A DNA stretch of 64,000 nucleotides from NCBI RefSeq assembly GCF_013106755.1, contig NZ_WHPF01000008.1, positions 124,001-188,000 on the forward strand, read 5' to 3'. This document shows, one piece after another, positions 52,598 through 61,715 of the stretch (position 1 is its first letter; every line of letters begins with the position of its first letter). A program made the translations under genes and the position numbers. The notes beneath the pieces were generated by a model. That model saw only the letters and a list, made by a program, of their open reading frames with translations, was not told the DNA's origin and did not search any database. The stretch is from Limnovirga soli (GTDB lineage Bacteria; Bacteroidota; Bacteroidia; Chitinophagales; Chitinophagaceae).

Positions 52598-55177
52598 ATG
52601 GAAAGCTATTCTAATAACGCCTTGCAGCAATTCAGAAACCTGGTAGGTATCAGGTTTCAATTATACAATAGCCTGTTTACTTCTCTGCCTTTTCATAGGA
52701 TTGAGAAAACGGGTGTATTGCTTTCGCTTTTTCTGATTCATTGTGAAGAGGGTTTTAGAAAAAACCAAAGTCCGGTAGAAATTGTGGATAGCTTTTTATC
52801 GCAATATACCAGCTACCGCAAAGAGCAGGAAGGGCTTGATTTACTATTTCGTTTTATTCAGTATACCGAGCGGCAGGTAGTGTTATTTGATGCGCTGGAA
52901 GATTCAGCTTTTAAACAGGTGAACGACCTGAATGGTACGGGTACGCTAAAGCATTTGCAAAGCGAAGTGCAGCAAACGCAAACCCAGGAACAACTGGCCG
53001 AAAAATTAAAGGATTTTTCTGTTAGGTTGGTGCTTACTGCTCACCCCACTCAGTTTTATCCCGGGGAAGTATTGGGAATCATCAATGACTTGTCTAAGGC
53101 ATTAAATGAAGAGAATGCGGCCCTTATTAATATGTATTTACAGCAATTGGGTAAAACGCCTTTCTTAAAAAAGCAAAAACCAACGCCTTACGATGAAGCC
53201 ATTAGTTTGCTGTGGTTTTTGGAAAATGTATTTTACCCAGCATCGGGTAAAATTTTAATGAGTATTAAGAATGAATACCCCGATTTGGTAAATGCAGCCA
53301 ACCCAATTATACGTATGGGTTTTTGGCCTGGTGGCGATAGAGATGGTAACCCGTTTGTTACTACTGATACTACATTAAAAGTGGCCGAAGCTTTGCGCAA
53401 CGGGATACTTAAATGTTATTATTTGGATGTACGCAGAATAAAACGCAGGCTTACATTTAAAGGCGTAGAAGAAAAAATTGCCGCACTCGAAGATACCCTG
53501 TATGCCAACCTTTTTGTGCCGGGTGAAGATGCCGGTATTAGCCAAAAAGATATACTAACTGTGCTTACCGATGCACGTAAAGTGTTGATTGAGCAACACA
53601 ATGGATTGTTTTTACACTTATTGGATAGCCTGATTAGTAAGGTGGAAATATTTGGTTTATACTTTGCATCACTTGATATAAGGCAGGACAGCTCAGTGCA
53701 TGAAGCCTTATATAGTGCTATTGCAGAAAAAAATGCCGGCTTACCAGAAAATTATGATGAGTTAAGCGAAAACGAAAAAATTGGGGCTTTAACCAAACTA
53801 ACTGCTTTGCCGGAAGGATTTAGTTTTGATAAGTCTATTGCCAACGATACCCTTATTTGCACCCAAACCATTAAAACCATTCAGCGGTTAAATGGGGAAG
53901 CGGGTTGCCACCGATATATTATTAGCCATTGTACCTGTGCATTAAATGTAATGGAAGTATACAGCCTGTTTATTTTAACCGGCTGGAAGGAAACTGATAT
54001 CAGCGTTGATATTGTGCCTTTATTTGAAACCATTGAAGATCTGGAAAATGCAGCTTCGGTAATGAAGGCTTTATACAGCAACCCTGTTTATAGCAAACAT
54101 TTACAGAGAAGAGGTAAACTGCAAACCATTATGCTGGGCTTTAGCGATGGTACCAAAGATGGGGGCTATTTAATGGCCAACTGGGGTATTTATAAAGCCA
54201 AAGAAGAACTTACCCGTATTTCTAAAACCTATGGAGTAGATGTGGTGTTTTTTGATGGCCGCGGCGGTCCTCCTGCCCGTGGAGGTGGCAAAACCCATAA
54301 ATTCTATGCTTCTATGGGTAAAGAAATTTCTAATAAAGAAATTCAGTTAACTGTACAGGGACAAACAGTTAGTTCAAATTTTGGCACCATAGATTCTGCT
54401 AAGTTTAATATTGAGCAATTAATGCATGCCGGTATTTCTAATGCCTTATTTGCCAGCAAAGAAGTTAATTTGGGCGATGATGACCGGGCATTGATACAAA
54501 CCCTGGCAGATGATAGTTATGCATCTTATAAAGAATTAAAAGAGCATCCTTATTTTGTAGAATATCTGGCGCATGTTAGTCCGCTGCGTTTTTATGCCGA
54601 AACCAATATCGGCAGCCGCCCTGCAAAAAGAGGTGGTACCAGTAAGCTAACGTTAAACGATCTCCGCGCCATACCTTATGTAGGTGCATGGAGCCAGTTA
54701 AAACAAAATGTAACAGGTTATTATGGGGTGGGCACTGCGCTTAAAAAATTAGATGAAGCCGGGAAATGGAAAAAAGTGCAAGACCTGTATAAACACTCCC
54801 TTTTCTTTAGAACCTTAATGGATAACTGCGAAATGGCCATGAAAAAATGTTATTTCCCATTAACGGCTTATTTGGCAAACCACCCACGGTATGGGGAAAT
54901 ATGGAATATGGCTTATAACGAGTACGAATTAACCATAAAATACGTGCTAAAACTATCTGGACAGGCAGAGCTAATGGGTAGTTATCCGGTAGATCAAATG
55001 TCAATAAGTATGCGTGAACGCATCGTTTTACCATTGGCTACCATACAACAATATGCATTAACCAAGGTAAGAGAAATGGAAGAGCAATTGGTAGCAGCAC
55101 CCATTAAAGATACCTACGGTAAGCTGGCCATGCGCTGCTCCTTTGGAATTATTAATGCCAGCAGAAACTCGGCTTAA
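52598..55177 (+). CDS. ppc: Phosphoenolpyruvate carboxylase
   Basis: The 859-residue product is full length. Catalytic blocks: LVLTAHPTQFYPGEVLGIIN with the catalytic His, GFWPGGDRDGNPFVT, MLGFSDGTKDGGYLMAN and FFDGRGGPPARGGGKTH. It adds bicarbonate to phosphoenolpyruvate, giving oxaloacetate to refill the TCA cycle. The chain ends INASRNSA instead of the QNTG or RNTG C terminus usual in well-studied enzymes, where those residues help position the allosteric and active sites. A plus-strand terminator hairpin lies about 110 bp downstream. Confidence 0.95.
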   Translation: MESYSNNALQQFRNLVGIRFQLYNSLFTSLPFHRIEKTGVLLSLFLIHCEEGFRKNQSPVEIVDSFLSQYTSYRKEQEGLDLLFRFIQYTERQVVLFDALEDSAFKQVNDLNGTGTLKHLQSEVQQTQTQEQLAEKLKDFSVRLVLTAHPTQFYPGEVLGIINDLSKALNEENAALINMYLQQLGKTPFLKKQKPTPYDEAISLLWFLENVFYPASGKILMSIKNEYPDLVNAANPIIRMGFWPGGDRDGNPFVTTDTTLKVAEALRNGILKCYYLDVRRIKRRLTFKGVEEKIAALEDTLYANLFVPGEDAGISQKDILTVLTDARKVLIEQHNGLFLHLLDSLISKVEIFGLYFASLDIRQDSSVHEALYSAIAEKNAGLPENYDELSENEKIGALTKLTALPEGFSFDKSIANDTLICTQTIKTIQRLNGEAGCHRYIISHCTCALNVMEVYSLFILTGWKETDISVDIVPLFETIEDLENAASVMKALYSNPVYSKHLQRRGKLQTIMLGFSDGTKDGGYLMANWGIYKAKEELTRISKTYGVDVVFFDGRGGPPARGGGKTHKFYASMGKEISNKEIQLTVQGQTVSSNFGTIDSAKFNIEQLMHAGISNALFASKEVNLGDDDRALIQTLADDSYASYKELKEHPYFVEYLAHVSPLRFYAETNIGSRPAKRGGTSKLTLNDLRAIPYVGAWSQLKQNVTGYYGVGTALKKLDEAGKWKKVQDLYKHSLFFRTLMDNCEMAMKKCYFPLTAYLANHPRYGEIWNMAYNEYELTIKYVLKLSGQAELMGSYPVDQMSISMRERIVLPLATIQQYALTKVREMEEQLVAAPIKDTYGKLAMRCSFGIINASRNSA

Positions 55178-55220
55178 TTAAGTGGTTGTTGGTGGCAAAC
55201 TAAGCATCAATATGAAGCTG

Positions 55221-55250
55221 CCGTTGCGTCGCATTACGTTCATCGTTCGG
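55221..55250 (-). repeat. R20-like degenerate copy with TCATCG head
   Basis: CCGTTGCGTCGCATTACGTTCATCG..., a reverse half-copy whose GTAC end is replaced by TTCATCGTTCGG, as in the copy at 47733. Confidence 0.6.
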
Positions 55251-55286
55251 TTGGTATGGCATCAATAACAAAGCAAGAAAATATAT

Positions 55287-55320
55287 ACTGCAATGGCAAA
55301 TTAGCTATTGCAGTTTTTTA
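55287..55320 (+). terminator. Rho-independent terminator after ppc
   Basis: ACTGCAAT (55287-55294) and ATTGCAGT (55307-55314) with a 12-base loop and a T-run. It overlaps the stop codon of the convergent membrane protein gene. Confidence 0.8.
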
Positions 55321-56564
55321 TGTAAACCTGGCCTTATTTTAAAAGTGGTATACAAACCAATCCCCGACAGCAATACAACAAAGGGAATAATAGGCATATT
55401 AAAACGGTTATTCCAGTCATCGCAGGTTAGCATAACACTTAGGGTAAACACAATCAATAAGCAACTAATATAGCCAGCAAAAACAGCAGCCGTTTTAAAC
55501 AAGCTGCGTAAACCAATACCCGCAAAAAAATAGAGCGGGTAAAAAAAGCCTATCAGCCAGGCATTGTGCAGGGTGGAATAATAGGTTCTCGTCATGCCCC
55601 AAAAAGAAAGCGCTTTTAAACAGGCCAGCTGAAAAAAAGTACCCGGGTTTTGAACAATAAAATGCCAGATGCCCAACAGGTTATTCTCTGCAACTGGCAT
55701 ATTACTTACAGTTTCAGAACTGTTGTAGGGAATATAACACAGTACATTATGTTCCAGTAAGGGTTTCATAAAATCGAAACTGGAGCCAGATTGCATGGCA
55801 AAATTTACCAGCAGTATAAACACCACCAAACTGGCCACCGAAAAAAGTGCAGCCAACCACCATTTTCTGGCTTTTATCAAAACAAATAAACCGGTTAATC
55901 CTAATACAGGCAGCGTATACATACCTGTTGGCCTTGAAAACATAATAAGCAATAATAATAAAACTATTCCTGCATAACGCTTAAAAGAGGTGGAGGCTAT
56001 GCCAAAAAGCAGGTAAGAAAAAATAAGTATTAAACTACAAAATATTGATTCTGTGTATAAATATACCGTCCAATATTGCCAGGAGTAGCAGATAATTAGT
56101 AAGGCAGTGCCAATAAAAGCGGAGATGTTACTTCCGGTTTTGCGCAATATGGTTTTATAAAAGCAAAACATGCCTATCAGATTAAGGCATAGCTGTATCG
56201 CATACACACCGGTAGTTTCAAAACCCAATTGGTAAAACAATACATGCAGCAAAATATATACGCTATAAAAAATGTATTTCAACTCGCTAAAGTGGCCCGT
56301 TTGTAGTAGCTGCTGCGCTTCGCCACTATATTTGGTGGCTTCGTTGGTAGTAACTATACCAAAGCTGAATAGTAAAATCAATTGCATTGTTAACCATAAA
56401 GCCAGTAATACCAGCAAGGGTTTTGTGGTAATAATCCAACTAATAAACTGTTTGTTTTTTTGCACTTTTTTATTGCTGCGATGATATAAAAATGAATAGC
56501 TGCAACAAATATAAGCGGGCTGCAAGAATGAATAAGGAATAAGTGCTTTTAAAAATAGATACAA
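55305..56564 (-). CDS. Polytopic membrane protein, glycosyltransferase-like
   Basis: The 419-residue protein has about ten membrane helices. The first 40 residues are atypical, and a start nearer residue 62 (in MQLILLFSF) or before NKKVQKNKQF is possible. The layout, with a periplasmic first loop TTNEATKYSGEAQQLLQTG and a later long hydrophobic run, resembles GT-C membrane transferases of the GT39/GT87 type, but no catalytic DE or DD pair is certain. It probably acts in envelope sugar assembly. The end of the gene overlaps the ppc terminator, so it converges with ppc. Confidence 0.65.
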   Translation of the reverse strand: MYLFLKALIPYSFLQPAYICCSYSFLYHRSNKKVQKNKQFISWIITTKPLLVLLALWLTMQLILLFSFGIVTTNEATKYSGEAQQLLQTGHFSELKYIFYSVYILLHVLFYQLGFETTGVYAIQLCLNLIGMFCFYKTILRKTGSNISAFIGTALLIICYSWQYWTVYLYTESIFCSLILIFSYLLFGIASTSFKRYAGIVLLLLLIMFSRPTGMYTLPVLGLTGLFVLIKARKWWLAALFSVASLVVFILLVNFAMQSGSSFDFMKPLLEHNVLCYIPYNSSETVSNMPVAENNLLGIWHFIVQNPGTFFQLACLKALSFWGMTRTYYSTLHNAWLIGFFYPLYFFAGIGLRSLFKTAAVFAGYISCLLIVFTLSVMLTCDDWNNRFNMPIIPFVVLLSGIGLYTTFKIRPGLHKKLQ

Positions 56565-56599
56565 TTGTTTTTATGATAATGATATTGAACAAACCCTAT

Positions 56600-56640
56600 T
56601 GCTGCCATAAAAGTGGAACCCCGAACCGAGCGTGGCAAGC
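56600..56640 (+). repeat. Variant repeat with CATAAAAG..GAACCCCGAACCGAGCGTGGCAAG
   Basis: Shares the GAACCGAGCGTGGCAAG core with the copy near 39250. It keeps the AAG end of R20 but has GAGCGTGG in place of GTGCGACG. It lies before the riboflavin synthase gene. No FMN riboswitch is present in this gap. Confidence 0.6.
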
Positions 56641-56739
56641 GGTGATGCCATGAAATGAGCTGCTGGTTACCTAAAAATTATCATTGCACAGGATTTGCCA
56701 TGTGTTGAAAGCGTCATCTAAATCATATAAATTGCAGGC

Positions 56740-57324
56740 ATGTTTACAGGAATTATAGAAAATACCGGAGTAGTGGTGCGGGTTGTAACTGCAGGTACCA
56801 ATAAAACATTTTGGATTAAGAGTGCAATAAGCGATGAATTAAAAGTTGATCAAAGCCTTAGTCATAATGGCGTTTGCCTTACCGTTGAAGCCATTGAAGA
56901 TGGAATGCACCGGGTAACTGCCATTGAGGAAACTTTGGAAAAAACGAATTTGGGTAAATGGGAGCAGGGTGACACCGTAAATCTGGAACGTTGCATGATA
57001 ATGAATGGCAGATTGGATGGCCATATTGTACAGGGACATGTAGATGCTACGGCTATTTGTGAGGAGCGGAATGATATGAATGGTAGTTGGGAATACCGGT
57101 TTCGATTTCCTGAACAATTTAATAAACTGGTGATTGAAAAAGGCTCTATTGCCATAAATGGAATTAGTCTTACCGTGTTTAATGCAGGAGTTGATACTTT
57201 TTCTGTGGCCATAATTCCATATACTTTTACGCATACCAATATGCAACAGGTATTTGCCGGCACAACAGTAAATATTGAATTTGATATCATTGGCAAGTAC
57301 ATTCAGCGGATGACCGGTTTATAA
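56740..57324 (+). CDS. ribE: Riboflavin synthase (alpha chain type)
   Basis: The 194-residue product shows the two lumazine-binding repeats: MFTGIIENTGVVVRV and LDGHIVQGHVDAT. The conserved SLSHNGVCLTVE is in the first repeat and AINGISLTVFNAG in the second. It joins two lumazine molecules to make riboflavin. The usual length is about 200. It stands apart from other rib genes, and no FMN riboswitch (RFN element) is seen upstream. It is followed after 20 bp by a membrane protein gene on the same strand. Confidence 0.96.
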   Translation: MFTGIIENTGVVVRVVTAGTNKTFWIKSAISDELKVDQSLSHNGVCLTVEAIEDGMHRVTAIEETLEKTNLGKWEQGDTVNLERCMIMNGRLDGHIVQGHVDATAICEERNDMNGSWEYRFRFPEQFNKLVIEKGSIAINGISLTVFNAGVDTFSVAIIPYTFTHTNMQQVFAGTTVNIEFDIIGKYIQRMTGL

Positions 57325-57344
57325 GCTGTATAAATACAATACAC

Positions 57345-58853
57345 ATGCGGGAAATGATGACCGATAAACATGTTATATACTCAAAATTATTATTGGTAAT
57401 AAAAATAATTTTTGCCGCTGTGTTAATGGTGTTTTTTGTGCCATTATTTGTGTTGCCTTTTTTTAATGCTCCCAGCACGGATGATTATTTTTGTGGATTT
57501 CATTTGCAACAATTAGGACTTGTAAAATACCAGCAGTATGTGTATACTGAATGTGGCGGCAGGTTTTCGGCAACATTAGCTGGTGCATTGCCTGCATTGA
57601 ATAATTTTATTTTTGAGCATTATTACCTGCACACGATTGTATTATTAGTACTGAATATTGGATCGCTTATTATATTGTTACATACCATCAATCGATATTT
57701 TTTAAAGCAAATCCTAAGTATTTTACAAATTGTAGTTATTGCATTGGTGTTATTGGTGGCGGGTTTAATTTCGGTTCCTGAACCTGCTACATTTTTATTT
57801 TGGTACAGCAGTGCCATAACGTATCAGTTGCCTTTAATTCTGCTGCAAATGCAGCTGGCGGGTATGATTTGGTTTTGCTATACTAAAAAAGCTGGCTCAA
57901 CAACAATTGCTGCCCTGCTAATAAGTATACTGGTAATGGGGATTAATGGGTTTAACGAGCTTTTTTTAATGGCACAGTTTTTTATACTGGGGCTTTTTTA
58001 TTATGTAAGTACTCCTGCAAAAACAGGATACTTTCAAAAAATAGTATTGCCTGCCTTATTTATTGTATCTGCCTTAGTTGTATTGCTGGCGAATGGCAAC
58101 GAAGTACGTGCAGAAAGAATTGAACCAAAGGGTATATTCACAGGTATTACTGCTATTGTTTTTCTTGTGTCAGAAATAGGATGGTCCATTTGTAAAAGCC
58201 CTTTGAACTGGATGATATGCGTTGCCTTTTTTATATGTGGCCATAAACTAAAAGCGCAATTGCAGCAGCAATATTGGTATGGGCAATTTGCAAAAAAAAT
58301 GTGGATGTTGCCGGTTTTGGTTTTTGGGTTTTTAATGGTAAGTGTTGCATTGCCTGTAATAGCATTAAAGGGTGGGATGGTGCCTGAAAGGTATTTAAAT
58401 GGTGTTGTATATATAGTATTATTCGCCTTGTATTTTAGTGCCATTTTATTTGGTGCCAAAACAGAATTTCATTTAAATGCCATATGGTTAGATGCACCTG
58501 TTGGTAAAATTTTAGTGTATACCATACTGTGCATAGGAATTTTGGCAAACAGTTTTTTTGCGGAAAGTATAAAGAGTTTAATTGCAGCACCGGTTTACCA
58601 TGCTATCCTGAATAACCGGACAGAGTTGCTTAAAAAAGCAGCTGAAGAAAATACAATTGCCATTTTACCCACTTACGAAAAAGCATTGGAGGCTCAAATC
58701 CAAACCAATTATGGGCAATCCTCTAAAACACTTGTACAGCTGGTATCTCAAAAACCTTCCTTGCTTTTTTTTGAGGATGATCTTGCTACGCCATACTCCA
58801 TTGATATTCTGAAAAATTATTATGGAGTTAAGGGCATTGAGCTAATCAAATAA
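57345..58853 (+). CDS. Polytopic membrane protein of DUF6056-like type
   Basis: The 502-residue product has about 12 membrane helices. After the first helix comes NAPSTDDYFCGFHLQQLG, then GGRFSATLAGALPALNN, a pattern seen in a large family of uncharacterised membrane proteins with a GT-C-like layout. Two acidic residues (DD) in the first outer loop could be catalytic, as in GT-C enzymes. Starts at 57354 or 57357 (M4 or M5) are also possible. It begins 20 bp after the riboflavin synthase gene, but a shared job is unlikely. Confidence 0.65.
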   Translation: MREMMTDKHVIYSKLLLVIKIIFAAVLMVFFVPLFVLPFFNAPSTDDYFCGFHLQQLGLVKYQQYVYTECGGRFSATLAGALPALNNFIFEHYYLHTIVLLVLNIGSLIILLHTINRYFLKQILSILQIVVIALVLLVAGLISVPEPATFLFWYSSAITYQLPLILLQMQLAGMIWFCYTKKAGSTTIAALLISILVMGINGFNELFLMAQFFILGLFYYVSTPAKTGYFQKIVLPALFIVSALVVLLANGNEVRAERIEPKGIFTGITAIVFLVSEIGWSICKSPLNWMICVAFFICGHKLKAQLQQQYWYGQFAKKMWMLPVLVFGFLMVSVALPVIALKGGMVPERYLNGVVYIVLFALYFSAILFGAKTEFHLNAIWLDAPVGKILVYTILCIGILANSFFAESIKSLIAAPVYHAILNNRTELLKKAAEENTIAILPTYEKALEAQIQTNYGQSSKTLVQLVSQKPSLLFFEDDLATPYSIDILKNYYGVKGIELIK

Positions 58854-58866
58854 ATAGAATGGTCTG

Positions 58867-60303
58867 CTAATGGCTAATTAGTAATGCCGTATCTGTGAAG
58901 TTTAGTAGTATAGTTGTGGCATCAATTATTGGTGCATTGCTGCAAGGCCAGCTCATTTGCCCCGTTTTATGAATAGAATATGGAAAACGCAATGGCAATG
59001 TCTCGTTTCTTTGAGAACATATTATTACTGTATCGCTGCCTTTATCATTGCATAACCAGTGAATCATTTCTGGTAAACCTTCCCGTAAAATAAGGGCGCC
59101 ATATTGTGCCTGTGGCACACCGGCTGCAATTATGGTATGCGTTTTATTACCCGTTTCATTTAGGGCGCGTACTAATTGTTTGTTGATTGCACCTGCAAAA
59201 CGATAATTGGGCGTTATACAAAGTAATGCAATCAGATGAACTACCAATAATAAACCTATGCCAGTCATTTTATAACCAATCTTTATAGTTGAAATGGTAA
59301 AAAGTATTCCTGCGGTAATACATATAATAACAATAGGCAAATACAAAAAACGTTCGCCTTCAGTGCCATGCGTATCAATACCTAAAGAGCAATAAGGTAA
59401 CAGGCAAATTAGAAAACAAAGCAATAATAAATTGATTTTCTTGCGTTGTGTTGCAATTAACCCAATATATACTATAGCCAAAATTGCCCCGCAAACAATG
59501 CATGCAATGGGCAAGATAGGATATTGGTCAAAAGGTGTGATAAAACTTCTAGTAATTAATAAAATATAATTTTTACAAAGGGCAAATACATCAGCTTTAT
59601 ACAACAATGCTGCTTCGTAGTTGCCGGCAATTTCATGTATAACGGCATATCTTAACAAGAGATAAATTATAAATACCATCCATACCAAAATCAAATTTTT
59701 TATGCCTGATGCTTTGGTTGTTTTTCCGGTGTTAATATCTGCTAACACTATTATAAAAGCCAATAAGGGCAGTACCCAACACGATTCGTAACTTAACAAA
59801 CCCATGCATAAAAAAATGGTGGCAAGGGCCAGGTGTTTATTGGATTTTTGTCTTTTTAAAAAGTATAACAAAAATAGTAAGGCAAACAAGGTACCCAGCA
59901 TGGCAGACCGGCCAAGAATCCAAAAAACAGGTTCGCTGTGCATGGCATATACAAAAAATAAAACTGCTGATAAGTAGGCATAAAACCATTGCTCTCTGTT
60001 AAAATAAATAATAGTTACTGCCTGCATTAAAAAATATACCAATACGCTGCAAGCTATATGCAGCAATAGATTGGTGCAATGATAGCCTGCTGCATTGGTG
60101 CCAAAAAGTTTAAAGTCAAGCATGATGGATAAGTCGCACAAGGGGCGAAAACTATTGTGCTGAAAAATGGTGCCCTGTGCGCTTAAAGGAATATGTATAA
60201 AATCATCGTTTTGAAAATACAGTAGCCACGGGTTATAACAATACAATGCCAATGCTGCTATCAGCACTGTAAAAAATAGCATCATATAATGTTGCTTATG
60301 CAT
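58867..60303 (-). CDS. Polytopic membrane protein, GT-C/TMTC-like
   Basis: The 478-residue product has about 11 membrane helices. The first outer loop holds YFQNDDFIHIPL, where DD fits the metal or catalytic position of GT-C glycosyltransferases. Then comes FRPLCDLSIMLDFKLFGTNAAGYHCTNLLLH, strongly reminiscent of TMTC/PMT-like O-mannosyltransferases (R-P-L and H-x-x-N-x-L-L-H). The C-terminal part has a soluble tail after the last helix. Substrate unknown. It is convergent with the DUF6056-like gene, the two stops being only 13 bp apart. Confidence 0.7.
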   Translation of the reverse strand: MHKQHYMMLFFTVLIAALALYCYNPWLLYFQNDDFIHIPLSAQGTIFQHNSFRPLCDLSIMLDFKLFGTNAAGYHCTNLLLHIACSVLVYFLMQAVTIIYFNREQWFYAYLSAVLFFVYAMHSEPVFWILGRSAMLGTLFALLFLLYFLKRQKSNKHLALATIFLCMGLLSYESCWVLPLLAFIIVLADINTGKTTKASGIKNLILVWMVFIIYLLLRYAVIHEIAGNYEAALLYKADVFALCKNYILLITRSFITPFDQYPILPIACIVCGAILAIVYIGLIATQRKKINLLLLCFLICLLPYCSLGIDTHGTEGERFLYLPIVIICITAGILFTISTIKIGYKMTGIGLLLVVHLIALLCITPNYRFAGAINKQLVRALNETGNKTHTIIAAGVPQAQYGALILREGLPEMIHWLCNDKGSDTVIICSQRNETLPLRFPYSIHKTGQMSWPCSNAPIIDATTILLNFTDTALLISH

Positions 60304-60380
60304 AGTTGTAATGGGTTATGGGTAAAGTTAAATACTCCAAAGCATTCTTTGCCAATCAGCAAATAAATACATGAGTAGGA

Positions 60381-60542
60381 GCCGGGCAAAAGTACTTTGC
60401 GCAGCTTTACTTGCGTCGCACTCTTGTGCGTCTAGCTCTTAATAGGGCTTATAATTGCAAGCTATTAGTTAACTGCAGGGATATATTCTGCAGTACAAGT
60501 GTGCGACGCAAGTAAAGCCTGTGTTTGTTTATACAGCCAGGT
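60381..60542. repeat. Complete R20 element with inverted arms
   Basis: GCCGGGC (60381-60387), then reverse core CTTGCGTCGCACTCTTGTGC (60410-60429), a 63-bp spacer, forward core GTACAAGTGTGCGACGCAAG (60493-60512), TAAAGCC and GCCAGGT (60536-60542). It fills the space between two minus-strand genes. Confidence 0.88.
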
Positions 60543-60547
60543 CAATA

Positions 60548-61699
60548 TTAATTGGCTGTTGTATTTATGTGTTGGATAAGAGTAAGTTTTTTACGGTACA
60601 AAAATGGTTTTTCTATCACTGCATAAGAAATCATGGCCATGATGATAGTAACCATAATAGTGCTTGCCGAAAACAGTAGGGTAGTTATAATTGCATTGCC
60701 TGTATTTATATACAGCAGCTTTACGCACAATACAATTGCCAGTGGGTGTAACATATAAATGCCATAAGAGATTTTACCTGCATACACCACCATGGCATTA
60801 TTTAATAAATGCAATTTTATATTGCTAACCGTAGCACCAAATAAAAAGCCGGCAAATAAAACCGTATATATCAGGTGGGTAAACATGCCAAAACTTGTAC
60901 CCGATAATACCAATGCCAGCATGATGATAAACAGCAAGATGGCCATTTTGCCAATAAGCTTTTTTTGTGTTTGAACTACTTTAATTTCTGGTGCTTGCAG
61001 GTAGCCATAAGCTGCTATGGCACCTGCAGCAAATGCATAAATTTTATAACGGGAAATGTAGATACATAACATAGAAAGTCCGGTATCGTTGCCATTACAC
61101 CAGTTTTTTGAAATACCTGTAATAGCAATCGATACAGCCGTTAATGCCACAAAAAATGGCAACAATTTTTTATAGGGCAACAGATACAATCCTACAGGAA
61201 AGCAGAGATAAAAAAACTCCTCAACCCCCAGTGACCATGTTTGGCCAAAATACAGCACATTCCCAAAATTATGATCGGCAAAGTTGGGCATAAAGCCAAG
61301 ATAATACCCAAGGGCAGTGAGTTCGTTTTTTGGAAAACTGCCATCATAACCAGGGTATTGAAATAATGGGATAAATGGGAACACGAAAAAAATCAATAGT
61401 AGTAAACTATAATACAATGGCCATATGCGTAACATACGGTTTTTATAAAACCTGAAGATATTAATGCGTTTACCGGGCTGGCATTGTTGTTTTTCAATAA
61501 GCAGCAAATAAGTAATTAAAAAGCCACTTAACACAAAAAAGAAGGTAACGGCAATTGGCCCTGCATTGCTAAAAAAAGGGGTTTGGTAAAAAGAAGGCAA
61601 CCCAAATTTCTCTTTAATTATTTCTGCATGGCCCAATACAACAAATATGGCAGCAAAAAAACGCAGACCATCTAAATTGTAAAATCGCTTTGCTGTCAT
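60548..61699 (-). CDS. Acyltransferase 3 (OafA-like) membrane protein
   Basis: The 383-residue product has ten or eleven membrane helices. The family motif is at the start, YNLDGLRFFAAIFVVLGHAE, with the catalytic His. Then TFFFVLSGFLITYLLL and FYKNRMLRIWPLYYSLL (the R-x-R-x-x-P motif) follow, and WSLGVEEFFYLCFP. These enzymes add acetyl or other acyl groups to sugars of lipopolysaccharide or other surface polymers. It begins 16 bp after the hscA stop on the same strand and may share its transcript. Confidence 0.93.
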   Translation of the reverse strand: MTAKRFYNLDGLRFFAAIFVVLGHAEIIKEKFGLPSFYQTPFFSNAGPIAVTFFFVLSGFLITYLLLIEKQQCQPGKRINIFRFYKNRMLRIWPLYYSLLLLIFFVFPFIPLFQYPGYDGSFPKNELTALGYYLGFMPNFADHNFGNVLYFGQTWSLGVEEFFYLCFPVGLYLLPYKKLLPFFVALTAVSIAITGISKNWCNGNDTGLSMLCIYISRYKIYAFAAGAIAAYGYLQAPEIKVVQTQKKLIGKMAILLFIIMLALVLSGTSFGMFTHLIYTVLFAGFLFGATVSNIKLHLLNNAMVVYAGKISYGIYMLHPLAIVLCVKLLYINTGNAIITTLLFSASTIMVTIIMAMISYAVIEKPFLYRKKLTLIQHINTTAN

Positions 61700-61715
61700 A
61701 CAGCAAACATAGTAT

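Noticed and set aside
56565-56739. Possible FMN riboswitch before riboflavin synthase
   Set aside because: The conserved RFN core segments are not present. The gap holds a repeat variant only.
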